A stretch of 64,000 nucleotides of DNA from Drosophila miranda (lineage: Eukaryota > Arthropoda > Insecta > Diptera > Drosophilidae), in assembly GCF_003369915.1 (NCBI RefSeq), contig NC_046674.1:4960001-5024000 (forward strand), given 5' to 3'. The notes under the pieces are model-generated. The model saw only the letters and a program-made list of their open reading frames with translations. It was not told where the DNA came from and did not search any database. Below, piece by piece: positions 1 through 10,960 of the stretch. A program made the translations under genes and the position numbers. The first letter of the stretch is position 1. Each line of letters starts with the position of its first letter.

Positions 1-1225
1 TTTAATGAGATAAATTTTTGATTTAAACATTTTTGCGGAGCGCTCGGCGAGGGAGGGGAAAGGGGGCAGAAGCCGCCACACGATGGCAAACTATTTTCAT
101 TTTTATGAGATTTTATCTTATTTAATTTAAACATACTTTTTGTCTCTCCCTCTCCTGCTGCGCGGGATCCTCGCTGCTTTTGTTTCTCGCATGCCCCCCG
201 GCTGTCAACGGCAGCAGAAGGAAGGGACGATGGCACTCTGTCCTTCTGCCGCTGCCGGCTGCCGGCTGCCGGCTGCGCGCTGCAAACACTTTAAAGACAA
301 AAGTTAGCCCAAGTATGGAAACTTTGCTAGTTACTTGTTAGTTAAATAATAATGCGTAAAAGGAATTCGGAATGAAGCAGCCTTTGCTGCTGGGAGGAGT
401 TGCAGCATGGCAAATGCAATTAAATTGAGACCGCTACGGCTCCTGCAGCCAAATTAGTCGCCGGCAACATCAAATACATGGTAGCACACTACAGTGTACA
501 TCGTACCGACTGAAGGATACCCTTGCTTGCCTTTTTTCATGGCTGGATGGCGCAGATTTTTATCTCAAATTACTTTTCGCAAAGATGGCATGGCAGGGAT
601 TGAAAGCTTTCATGGTCCAAGTTCGATTACTCCAGCTCTTGTAGTCGCTGGTGTTGTACACATTCTAATGTACCATTGTACTCTTGGATACAGGGTATTC
701 GAACAAGAAAAACTTCCAACAGTTTTGCGTGAAATGTCTGCACTAATGCAACGAGAAACGAGCGACCGCAAATCAGGCAAACTTTCGTCAGACAACAATA
801 AACCAAATTGGGGAGCTTTCTGGGCAGACCCCTCTGCTAGATCCCTCTCTGACAGTTCTAAATTTGAAATGATTTCCTGCCCAGCCTCAGACCCAGACAC
901 AGCCGCAGCCTCAACCTCAACCTCGACCTCAACCTCGGACAATGGCCAAGTCGAACTGACGCCAGGGCCAAGATTCCCTCCAGCTTTGGCTTCTCCTGTC
1001 CACTCTGCTCTCGTCCAGACTGTCTGCTCTTTTTGGGACCCTTTTCGGTCGAATTTTGGCCCGGGGCTGGAATTTTTATATATTTTGCTTTGTACTCAAA
1101 ATTTACGACTTGAACATGTTAATATGTGCGGATCATATATAGCACATTTGGTTGTGATTTATGCTAACTCATTTAAGCCCAACAAGATGATAAATCTCAA
1201 ACTTTATGTGGAGATTAAGGCTAGT

Positions 1226-1226
1226 T

Positions 1227-1260
<34 letters not shown>

Positions 1261-1261
1261 G
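1226..1261. repeat. (TG)n microsatellite
   Basis: An almost uninterrupted TG dinucleotide run of about 35 bases, typical of Drosophila euchromatin. Confidence 0.9.
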
Positions 1262-4200
1262 AAATATGAGAATGTAATGCCATAAACCACTAGGAGTGCC
1301 TGGACATCCTTCGACCAGCTCGGACAGATTCCCTTTGACTACTTCGACAGTTTAATTTCAATTAGATTCTAATGTTATTCCACAGACATTCCTCTGGCAG
1401 CTGCGGCTGGCATAAAGCCGTTTGAAATTCTCTTTGAAGGGGCTCAGACCGCGCTCAAAGTCATTAATACGCTCAGCCTGATCAAAAAACCGCTCGATTC
1501 GTGAGTTGCGGCACACGTGCCGCGACACTACAATACACGATACTCAGTTATGCGGTCATATATATGTTTTTAAGATTATGTATCCTATACAATACAATTT
1601 TGCTTGCACTTGTCATAAGATATGAAAAACATAGAAAGAAGGATAGGGAGCAGGACCGCTTGTATGTCCACTTCATCTTTATCCCTCCCTCTCTCGCTTT
1701 TCGCACTAAGACCAGGCGTTACATCTCGCTCACAACATCTAATATACCCATATACCCTTCGAAATATATACCGAGCAATTATCCGGGGTATTAACTCAGA
1801 GTATACTGAATACATTCCAGCATGGCATGCAAACTATTCTCACTTTAAGCTTCATCACAACGAAAAAATGTCCACTGTTCACCGCTAATTAAGTGGGCGG
1901 GAGACACAGAGTAAAAACAAATTGATGTGGTCATCATCCTCTTTTATGGTTGCCCTGGTATCCGACGGAGGCAAAGAGTTGGATGAGAATCTATGTGGAT
2001 GGAGGATATGTACCATATACGGTATACAGTATAGTATGTATGCTGCTGGTTGCACCTTTTTGGGCGACATCCGAGAGGTCATTGATATGCTAACAAACTG
2101 TCAAAGCAAATATGCTGGAGATATGAAGGCGGTACGCGGCAGAAGGGCATGCAAACTAGAGCGTGGCACATGACAATGACAGCCCTTGCTCCAGGACATG
2201 CCCCGGAAGTTCTATTCACACGCACACGCCACGCACACTCGCACACTCGCAGACTCGCAGAGGAGCCTTCGACCTTCGAGCGTTTGGTCAACTTCCGCCT
2301 CAGGGTAGGGCGGAAGTGCGCCGAACAGTAGCCGTTAAATGCTGTCAACCATCACAGGGGCAATACCATGGAGAGGGATAACGCTTAAGTTTACGTTTAC
2401 GTTTGCGTTTACCTGCTCAAAGTTATTTCAATAGCAACACAAAAGCCTGACTAGCGCACACAGACGTGGGTAAATTCTTTATCTCTACTGGGACAGAAGT
2501 GGCCCTGGCCTAAGTGTTTTCCCAAAGATCTCATTGAGTCAATTAGCAGCTTAGCAGAACTATCTCCTGCTCCTGATGCTGATGCTAATGCTGAAGCCGA
2601 AGCTGAAGATACGTCCTGCTCTCACAAATTCAGCTTAAGCCGCTAGACAAAACCAGAGCCCTCCCAGCCGCCACAGTCGCAAGTAGAATGGCATAACTCA
2701 CACGGTTTTAGGTTATTAGCGTAATGCAGCCCAGACGATTGTCGCAAAAGGAGATGGGTGGCGGGTGGCGGGATCCAAGAGCATTTACTCGTAGAGATTG
2801 CCATGTGCATAAACCGCAACGTGTGCGCAGGGGAAGCTGCACATAACCCTGACAAATGGGAGTCGGTTCCCAGGCAGCAGCCAGGTTCCTCGCAAGTGTC
2901 TGGTTTTGCATTTGAAATTTATAATGCAGCCATAACTAAAGTGTGTCCCCGTCCCACATCCACCCACAGATTTGCACACCAAAATTGCCATTATGAAAAT
3001 GTTCACCGAACTGTGGCGCGAAGAACTATTTTCAAATTATAATATGGCCAGGAGGTGAAGCATCAGAGCTGAAATAAACTTTAGTGTCGCTTAACCTGAT
3101 CATCCTCCGGCACTGGCACCAGCACCAGGACCAGGACCAGGACCGACACCGCCCTTCCATCAGCAATAACTCAGAGCCATAAAATCGTAGGATCCCAAGC
3201 TGCCAGCAATCGAGGGGAAAGCACTTCATAACTTGTTTATAAAAACCAAAAGCGCATAACAAATAAATTTCCCTCAATGTGCAACATAAAAATATATTTA
3301 CGATCCGGACAATGCTCGTAAATGACAAATTGGCGCATAATATTTGTTTACCAACACGGATAATCAAATAATCTGGGACGTCCGCCCCCGAAAAGCCCGC
3401 TGGGAAGCCTCAAATGGAGATGACTCGACAATTGAGATTTGCTAATAATTCAAGGATCTACAGATACACTTTGCTATGAAAATAGATAGAAAAAGTATTT
3501 AAATTTGAAGAAAACGATTAAGATTTGAACATATTTATAGGTTTTGATTATCTGTATTTTATGAGCCTAAAAATTATTTTAAATTAATACATAAAGAGAG
3601 AATGAGGCATTAAATCATGGCATTACTCCTTCATATTCATAAGACCCCAACCCATAAAAGTCCTACAACTTTCCGTGCTCTTGACTAAACCTCGTCTACG
3701 ACCGCTTTCGCTCTCTATTAGATTATTAAAGAGTCACCGAAAAAATAAAAAAAAATAAAAACACTTCGCATATAAATATTTATGCAAAATAAATGAAACC
3801 CCCCATAAAGCGTGGACAATTTGCATATGTACGGGTGTGCATTGGGGTAAAGGAATTCAAAGTTTTGGAAGGACGGTGGCAGCAGCTGACTGACGGAGCA
3901 CATAAAAAGCGCGCTGCGAGTGGGGAATAGAGCGGGCAGGGAGGCGCAACATCGAAGCGAAGCGAAGCCAAGCCAAGCCAAGCACCTAGCTCATATTACG
4001 ACATTTCTACGCATCAAATGACACGTTTTAGCACCAACACAAATAGACGTCGAGGCGCACTCAAACACACACACAAATACACAAGCACACAGATACTACT
4101 GGAACATACAGACTCAAACACCATGACCAGAGAGACGTGCATGCGGCCATTGTGCGGCAGTACAGCTCCTTGGAACTTCTCCTGCAGCTCTGACGCTGAT

Positions 4201-4611
4201 GAGAGTGGAGAAGCGCAGAGGTGGAGGAGAGCAGCCATGGAGATGCCATGGAGAAGCCATGGAGAAGATGCCGCCGCGAGTGCACATGAACTATAAACCG
4301 CATTTTTACGTGCCCCGGAAGGAGGGCTGCCAATGGGAACCGGAGGACTGGCAGGGCACACAAAAAGTGCAGTTAACCGTTAAACTCTTAAAGTCCTGCC
4401 TTAAAGGAGTGATGCGAGAATCCAAGGCGACAGGAACTGTCCGACTGGCAACTGCAGTGGCCAGAGCAAACAAGCAATTATTCTGCAATATCTTTGAAAT
4501 TAACAAACCTTTTTCTGGTTCCCCTCCCCGCTCCATTCGACCAGGTTAAGTGGACCAGGTAGAAGCAGCAAATGAAACGTTATCAATGTAACGAGTGTCG
4601 GAGCCCTGTCG

Positions 4612-4663
4612 AACGGAGCGGAGCGGAGCGGAGCGGAGCGGAACGGAATGGAGCGGAACGGAC
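4612..4663. repeat. GGAGC/GGAAC pentanucleotide array
   Basis: About ten tandem copies of a GGAGC-type pentamer, drifting to GGAAC and GGAAT at the right end. Related pentamers recur at 12318, 44062 and 46600. Confidence 0.85.
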
Positions 4664-7471
4664 CAACAGAGAACGTCAGTGGAGGAGCGCCAGCAAAGCA
4701 AATGTAAAACAGAATGGAAATGCTGAAAAATGTATGGATAGCACGGACAAGGAACATCTAACAAGCGAGAGTGGATCGAGGAGTATGAGTAATGCTGGAA
4801 AAAGTTAGCAATAGGCTTCCCAATCAAAACGAATTAACACTCAAATCAATGATTCCCATTTCTCCTACTCAAACTGTATCCACTCAAAGGTTTTTAGCTC
4901 AAGGACATGGCCTTTTAGGCAGGCTTGAATAGATCCCAAATGGAGCTCGACCGCACCTAACCAACTAACTTGGTGTCGCTTTTGAAAGAGAATCCGAGAA
5001 GCAAAAGCAACCTCAAAGATTTTTTGCACTCTCCAACTCATAACCCTGCATATTACTCTTCATATCTACATGTGTATATCTCATCCTTCAATTCCATTTA
5101 CTGTCATCTCACTTGGCTAATCCACCATTTCACACCCTTCCAGTCCCGTTGCAGTCCTAACGCTCGGCTCCTCCGTACCACTCCCAACGGCATATTTGTT
5201 GCAACATATTTTTTGGGGGTTCCTTCGCACCGCCCTCGTCCGGGACAAGCGTTGAAAATCTGCCCAATTCGTTTGCTTTGATTACGAGCTTGTTGCTGCC
5301 TGATGCCATGGATAGAGATGGGGATACAGAGACAGAGACAGAGCCAGAGCCAGAGGCAGAGGCAGAGGACCAGATCCAGAAAGACCAAAAACACCTCCAA
5401 AGCCACAAGCCCAACTACTCGTACCACTACTGAGCTGGTCAACATTTATCTAACTATTTTTTCACACTCTCTCTGTCTCTGTCTCAGTCTCTATCTCTAT
5501 CTCTTTCTCCCTCTCCTTCTCTTCTGCAATCCCTCTTCTCTGTCTGTTTTCGACGAATGTTGCTCCTTTTTTGCCAGTCACTTTTAAATTAAGCAATTTG
5601 AAATGTTGACCAGAGAATCTTTCCTCTCCTTAGCTTCACTTCACTTCACCACCATTCCGTTTCGACTGAAACCGCAAACTGTTGGCCCACAAGTTGTGTA
5701 GAGTGTCACGGGTTGTAATCGTTCGTTGTAGGTGCCTGTAACTTGGTCAGAAACAGAAGCCGGAGAACCAGTAGCGCAGTAGCTGCAGCATAGCATAGAA
5801 AAACCCGTAAAGATAGTACAACCAGCACACAGAGGGGAATCACAAGGAGAACGGCAAGGGGATGGAGCAAGGGGATGAGCAAGGGGAGCGGCAAGGGGAG
5901 CGGCAAGGGGTGGCAGCTCTGTGTCGAAGGATGAGTCGATGCCCGACTAACTACAATTTTTTGATTGCCCGTGTTTTGTAAGCGCGCTGGCCATTTGCTT
6001 TACCGCCTCCGAGCCCTGTCCCACACCCACATCCCTTATCCCCTATCCCCCATCCCCCATCCCCTATCCCTTCCCTTCCCAGTCCGGTTCGGTCCGGTCG
6101 GAGGCGAGCCGGCTTTGACCAGCTCAGCGCTGGGCCAGCCATTTTAATTTCACTTTACGGTTTCCAAACACGAAATCCTTTTTGCCACTAGGTGTAGCCA
6201 GGACTCGTTTTTTATCGCTCTCGCCCCCCTATGGGGCCTGCTGTAGGTGTGTTTGTTTGGGTCTCCTGTTTGTGGGTATTAAAAAGTGAAATGGTGGCAT
6301 TGCAAAACCCCAGAGAGCGAGCCAAGGATGCAAGTCATATGTGTGTGCTCGCATAGATGGAATACCCGCAGAATGTGAGGGCAGGCCTTCGGAGAGGCAT
6401 GACAGAGATTAGCTCAGGTTGGGGTTCGATTAGGTACGGATGGGCACTGGTTCAGGTTCTAGTTCTGGTCTCGGTTTCGGTCTCGGTCTTGGTTTCGGTT
6501 ACGCAGAGCTAAATGGTTCGGATTGCACAGATTGATGATGATGGTGGGTGGATCTGAGGTGATTCCTGACTCCTGATTCCTGAGACTTCCTCTTTCCTGG
6601 ATATTGTAAACGACTTAATCGCTTTATGGCTGATTTAATGGTTATTTTCATGTTTATAGCAAATTAAATAGGCAATCATGTTGAAAAAGCAAATGGGCGA
6701 GCCCGAGTCCCCTATGAGAGATATAACGCTAAAGAAATAAGGCGATGCCAGAGGCAAAGGCAAGCGCAGAGGCAGGAGGTGGCAATAAAATAAATAAACT
6801 TTGAAGGCAATCTCAATTGGAAGCGACAATATTGTTTTTAATGATTTCCATGGCACAGACCGACCACACAGCGCCCGGATCGTGTGGAATGGTGGGATGG
6901 TGAGGGCGAGGGAATCTTTTTATTTGGCTTTTTGGCTGCCGAAAGGAGGAAAACCCGGAAAATCGAGAAAAACAAACCAGCGAGAGAAAAGAAAAATAAC
7001 ACAAAGCATATGCGTGGGTGGCAACGTTTAGAGAACAACAAAAGACCATGAAAAATCAAGGCGGCAGAAATTGGGGGAACGAATGAAACAAACCCACGCC
7101 CCCCCCCCACTGTGTGGGCAGGGAAATCTTTTAAGCAAATGTGTGCCAAGGATAACAATGTGTTGCATACAAGCCAAAAGCCACTTAGTGCATTAGCTAA
7201 TTAGATGGCAATTCATCGAAGCTCTTTAACTGGAAACTCTTGAATCTCTTGGAGCAACCAATTTACATTTGAGCATTGGCTGAATCGGCGCGGAATCGTC
7301 ATCGTCCTCATCAGGCGTGGCAGGAACACGAGGCAGCCAGGAGCAGAATGACCGCAGCGAAGTTTACGGGGTAAACAAGAAGTCAAAGACTGGTGATTGA
7401 GCAGTTCGAACAAGTTTCTTCGCCAAAGTTGCGCTTAAGAAATCAAAGTAACTTTCGCAGCTATCTCTATT

Positions 7472-7476
<5 letters not shown>

Positions 7477-7510
<34 letters not shown>
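7477..7510. repeat. (CT)n / (GA)n tract
   Basis: A pure CT run of about 34 bases (GA on the other strand). Such tracts can bind GAGA factor or CLAMP, and on an X-linked arm can act as MSL recognition elements. That role is inference here. Confidence 0.9.
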
Positions 7511-7516
<6 letters not shown>

Positions 7517-8147
7517 TTTTGGGTTATACGGGGTATACATATGTACATACATTTTTTCATCAACTGCTATACAGTTATTGGAAACTTTTACTGAACCAGC
7601 CGAGCCAGAGCAGGCAACTTGCCAGCTCCTGCAGAACAACAACTGGCCAACGCCTGACTACGGCTAGTAGCAGTTAATACTCTAACAAACTGGAACAAAC
7701 TTAGGCGAGGCATATCTGTTACGAAGCCGTGAAGAGAGGAGCAGCCAGAGATTGGAACTTACTCGTCCTACATATATCTTTGTGTTTATCCGTGTAAGAT
7801 TTCCATCTATCACATTTACATGCAGTACATTACAACATGTAGGTTCCATTGTTACTCCTTAAAGTTCCCCGAAAGGGAATTCCCTAGACGCTATCTGGTC
7901 AATGCTACCTCCTGGTTATTTACGAGCTCCTTGCAGCCCCCAGAGCCCGACCAAGGGACAATGGCCAAATCATGCGTGTTATTTATACCCTCCCAGAGCA
8001 GCAGCAGAAGCAGCAGCAACAGCAGCAGTAGAACACAGAACAAAGTGTTGATAAGTTTGGATAAACCAGTAGACCAAGTCAAGGTGCAGCAACCCGGACT
8101 TGATGATGGCCAACTGGTGCAGTAATAGTTGGTAGTTGGTTGTTGGT

Positions 8148-8183
8148 AGTGGCAGTGGCAGTGGCAGTGGCAGTGGCAGTGGC
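8148..8183. repeat. TGGCAG hexanucleotide repeat
   Basis: About six tandem TGGCAG hexamers, lying just downstream of the poly(A) signal of the minus-strand G6PD-like gene. Confidence 0.85.
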
Positions 8184-8249
8184 ATTGGCTGTAACAATAA
8201 CTCTGCCTTCTGGCTGCACTTGTTTAATTAAAAAACTTTCGTTGTTGAT

Positions 8250-8255
8250 TTTATT
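8250..8255 (-). terminator. Poly(A) signal overlapping stop codon
   Basis: AATAAA on the minus strand shares bases with the TAA stop codon of the G6PD-like gene (stop at 8254-8256). This implies a very short 3' UTR. Confidence 0.6.
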
Positions 8256-9843
8256 AGATTTCGCTGGGCTTCAACTTGGCCGGCTGTCGGTCGGGCTTCA
8301 ACGAATAGTGCGGTCCACTCAGGATCCTGCTGCTCTTTACCGTGTAGTGCAGGTTCTCCTTGCTCTCGCGCCACTCATCGGACGTGAAGAATACGAACCC
8401 GACCCGCTCAGCCTTGCGGTAGGCGAGCAGTGGACCCCGTGTTCCAAAATCGTACGGCAGGGGCTTGGGTCGGTCCAAGTCGATCTTCTGCAGGATGGGC
8501 GAGAAGATGCGCCAGATCTCGCACTGCTCATCGGTGCGCATGAACATGCTCTGGTTGCCCTTCAGGATGTCCAGGATTTGGCTGCGGAAGTTGGGCATGT
8601 ACTTGGTGTCTCGCTCGTCCACTCGTAGATTGAGGGCCGCCTCCTTCAGACAGAGCTCCTCTCCGGGCTGCTTCAGTCGCAGCCGCATGAAGATCTCCTC
8701 GAAGGGTGCGAGTCTCAGGACCAGCTCGTTCCTGATGTCCAGATCCTTGCTGTTCCCCTCGTCGCACGCCACCGATTTGTACTGGATCCTCACCTCTATC
8801 TTGGTGTCGTTCATGGCCTTGCCGGCACGCAGGATGAATGGCACTCCGGACCAACGCCTGCTCTTGATATGCAGCACGACCATAGCGAATGTGGGCGTCA
8901 AAGAGTCCCTGGGTATGTAGCTGTGCTCCGTGTAGCCCATCTTTTCGGGATCGTTCTCCGCACGGCGGTACTGGCCGATGATCACGTCCCCCATGTCGGG
9001 GGTGACCACATCCTTAAATATGTTGAGTCGCTGGTCTCGCAGGTCGTCGATGGTATTGGTGTAGGGCTTGTCCATGGCCACCAGAGCCAAGAGCTGCATC
9101 ATGTGATTGGTCATAACGTCGCGAATGATGCCGTAGAAGTTGAAGTATTCCGCACGGGCCTTTACCGGCTTCTCGCACTTCCACGTTATCAACACGGCGG
9201 CCACATGACGGTTGTTTAGTGTCTCCGACCAGAGGTTGTTGGCGAAGCGCAGGCCGAACAGGTTCTGCGAGATCTGTTTGCTTAGGTAGTGATCGATCAT
9301 GTAGATCTGCGACTCCTTGAAGGACTGACACAGTAATGTCTGGTAGGGCTTGAAGGTGAGATCGTTCCTGGCGAAGGGCTTCTCCACCACAATCCGAGTG
9401 CAGCCCAACGGCGATTTACACATTCGGCCCAAGTTGAGGGTCACGTGATCGAAGGTGATGGGGGGCAGGGCCAGGTAGAAGATGCGATTCGCATACACCT
9501 GGTTGTGCTTCGTCTCCTGCCGCACCATGGCCTCGGTGAGGGCCACGTAGTCGTCCGCTTGGTCGTACTGCCCCTGGACACAGTGCACCGTCGTCCAGAA
9601 AATGTTGAACCTCGGGGGATCGCGCTCCGGGTCCAGGTCCATGTAGGGTGCACACGTCAGCCGGAAGGTTCTCGTGTGGAGCTTCGTTCGGCAGTAGGTG
9701 AAAATCCTGGTGCCCTGCGGCAGCCGATTGTCCCTGTAGAGGGCCCACAGGGCCGGAAAGATCTTCTCCTTGGCCAGCTTCCCCGAGGCCCCCAACACCA
9801 CAAAAGAGGTGGCCGTGTCATTGTTCGGATCGATGGGTTGCAT
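8254..9843 (-). CDS. CG7140: Glucose-6-phosphate dehydrogenase paralogue (divergent, intronless)
   Basis: 529-residue uninterrupted frame, close to normal G6PD length (about 515-525), starting at ATG 9843. Family role: NADP-dependent oxidation of glucose-6-phosphate to 6-phosphogluconolactone, the first step of the oxidative pentose phosphate pathway in the cytosol. Seen: an N-terminal Rossmann fingerprint at residues 18-24 reading GASGKLA where the family has GASGDLA, EKPF at 154-157, the active-site DHYLSK at 184-189 (family DHYLGK), and GIIRDV..NH with Asp242 and His247. The catalytic Lys and His are therefore kept, but the coenzyme-site Asp is replaced by Lys22. The single exon contrasts with the intron-bearing fly G6PD gene Zw and suggests an old retrocopy. 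From memory the D. melanogaster equivalent is CG7140, thought to be testis-biased; I infer a male-germline role. Family assignment is certain, activity is not. Confidence 0.93.
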   Translation of the reverse strand: MQPIDPNNDTATSFVVLGASGKLAKEKIFPALWALYRDNRLPQGTRIFTYCRTKLHTRTFRLTCAPYMDLDPERDPPRFNIFWTTVHCVQGQYDQADDYVALTEAMVRQETKHNQVYANRIFYLALPPITFDHVTLNLGRMCKSPLGCTRIVVEKPFARNDLTFKPYQTLLCQSFKESQIYMIDHYLSKQISQNLFGLRFANNLWSETLNNRHVAAVLITWKCEKPVKARAEYFNFYGIIRDVMTNHMMQLLALVAMDKPYTNTIDDLRDQRLNIFKDVVTPDMGDVIIGQYRRAENDPEKMGYTEHSYIPRDSLTPTFAMVVLHIKSRRWSGVPFILRAGKAMNDTKIEVRIQYKSVACDEGNSKDLDIRNELVLRLAPFEEIFMRLRLKQPGEELCLKEAALNLRVDERDTKYMPNFRSQILDILKGNQSMFMRTDEQCEIWRIFSPILQKIDLDRPKPLPYDFGTRGPLLAYRKAERVGFVFFTSDEWRESKENLHYTVKSSRILSGPHYSLKPDRQPAKLKPSEI

Positions 9844-10607
9844 TTCGTTAACGGAAAAACTTAAATTTTAAAGGAATTATCAAAAGGGAGAATTTTGAAG
9901 TGAACTTTGAGAGTTCGAGCAAAGAGAGAGCGATGAGAGCCACCCAAGAAATAGCAGCTTAAGCTTAAATACTGAAAACTTCAACTAAATACCATCTCAA
10001 TTTGTTGGAAATACTTCAGCAGAGCCCTTAAAGCCCCCAGTGATCCAATGCAATATTTTTACAGAATTTAAATCGCCATTTGCTGCTTCTGCTGCCAAAC
10101 AAAATGTTATTTCAGCCAGCAGCAACAAGCTGGCTGGAAAACTGGCTGGCAAAAATATTCGAGAGCCCGGCAGGAAGCACGGCAGGATTACTTGCCGGCG
10201 GAGACCAGAACGGCGATGGTGGGGGCAAAGAAGTTTCGAGAGTCGAATAAACACATGAGAGATTTCCAGCTGCCTTTGCCTTTGCGTTTGCCTTTGCCTT
10301 TCAATTCAAATTCAATCATTACAAATGCCTTAAGCTCCCGTTGAAGTGCATCGGAGACCGACGAAGGATCAGGACTGGGGGATGATGTTGCACTGGCATT
10401 TTTATACCTTCAAATGGCGCACATGTTGAGGGGCCAGCTAATAGTGCTGGCCTCTGCTCCTAAGGCCCCAGACAGATGATGGCAATTCGAGCTCAACGAT
10501 TGCAGACCGATTTCTATTTTTTTATTCACTTTTTGATGGGCAACGCGGCCAAACGCGGACAGCATTCAAGGGGACCAAAGGCTCTTGCGAGCCTTTAACT
10601 CCCTGTC
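9844..10607. other. Intergenic stretch
   Basis: This separates the G6PD-like gene from the small secreted peptide gene, both read leftward. It should contain the upstream promoter of the G6PD-like gene; I see no clear TATA box close to its ATG. CCTTTG-type hexamers lie near 10270. No coding region is supported. Confidence 0.5.
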
Positions 10608-10613
10608 TTTATT
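10608..10613 (-). terminator. Poly(A) signal of small secreted peptide gene
   Basis: AATAAA on the minus strand, about 20 bases beyond the stop codon at 10633. It fits a compact single-exon transcript. Confidence 0.6.
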
Positions 10614-10632
10614 GACTGTTTCACTTCCAAGT

Positions 10633-10860
10633 CTATGGTAGCTTTGGGCTCGGGGCAGTCTCTGGTTTCATTGCCTTTGGGTCGCCCGGTCGGATTTCTA
10701 TAATGGTTACTCTCCGCTCCGATTTCGCACACATTTGCTTCTTACGGTTCCAGGTGTAGCCCTTCTTGAAGCACTTCTTGATTTTTGTAGCCTCCAGGCT
10801 GAGGCAGCAAAGCAGGAGCAGCAGTGCAAAGAGGCCGACAACTGTCGGGGAGATCTTCAT
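10633..10860 (-). CDS. Small secreted peptide, possible seminal fluid protein
   Basis: 75 residues from ATG 10860. Residues 1-24 form a classic signal peptide: a basic start, a core of Leu and Cys, and a likely cleavage after Leu-Glu-Ala. The mature peptide of about 51 residues is basic at first, has only two cysteines (one possible disulfide loop), and ends in a Pro/Lys-rich tail. A TATA box about 95 bases upstream and AATAAA about 20 bases downstream frame it as a compact gene. D. melanogaster has a seminal fluid gene named Sfp79B in this cytological region. Size, signal peptide and position suggest it could be that orthologue, but I cannot recall its sequence, so no symbol is given. An antimicrobial or other secreted peptide is the alternative. 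That it is a real gene is fairly likely. Confidence 0.7.
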   Translation of the reverse strand: MKISPTVVGLFALLLLLCCLSLEATKIKKCFKKGYTWNRKKQMCAKSERRVTIIEIRPGDPKAMKPETAPSPKLP

Positions 10861-10952
10861 GGCTCAGCTGTTGTCAGCGTCTATTAAGGCGGGGGAACAG
10901 AACGCACTCGATTCGGTCATGTGGTGGAGCTAATCGGGCTAAAAAGCTGAAA

Positions 10953-10960
10953 CTTTATAG
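10953..10960 (-). promoter_or_regulatory. TATA box of small secreted peptide gene
   Basis: CTATAAAG on the minus strand, about 95 bases upstream of the ATG at 10860. Initiation would fall near 10925-10930, leaving a 5' UTR of roughly 65 bases. Confidence 0.6.

Larger units (their letters stand above)
1..8249. other. Non-coding stretch, no supported gene
   Basis: I see no convincing coding region here. Open frames are short, mostly lack an ATG, and show no domain or protein-like composition. The sequence is AT-rich fly intergenic or intronic DNA with simple repeats: TG dinucleotides near 1226, a CAGGAC-type run near 3120, GGAGC pentamers near 4612, CCCAT/CCTAT runs near 6030, a CT tract near 7477 and TGGCAG hexamers near 8148. 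It may belong to a transcript whose exons lie outside the window. Confidence 0.6.

Noticed and set aside
494..1285. 263-codon plus-strand open frame
   Set aside because: It lacks an ATG at its start, ends in a TG microsatellite (CVCVCV) and has a low-complexity TSTSTS run; no domain or splice support.
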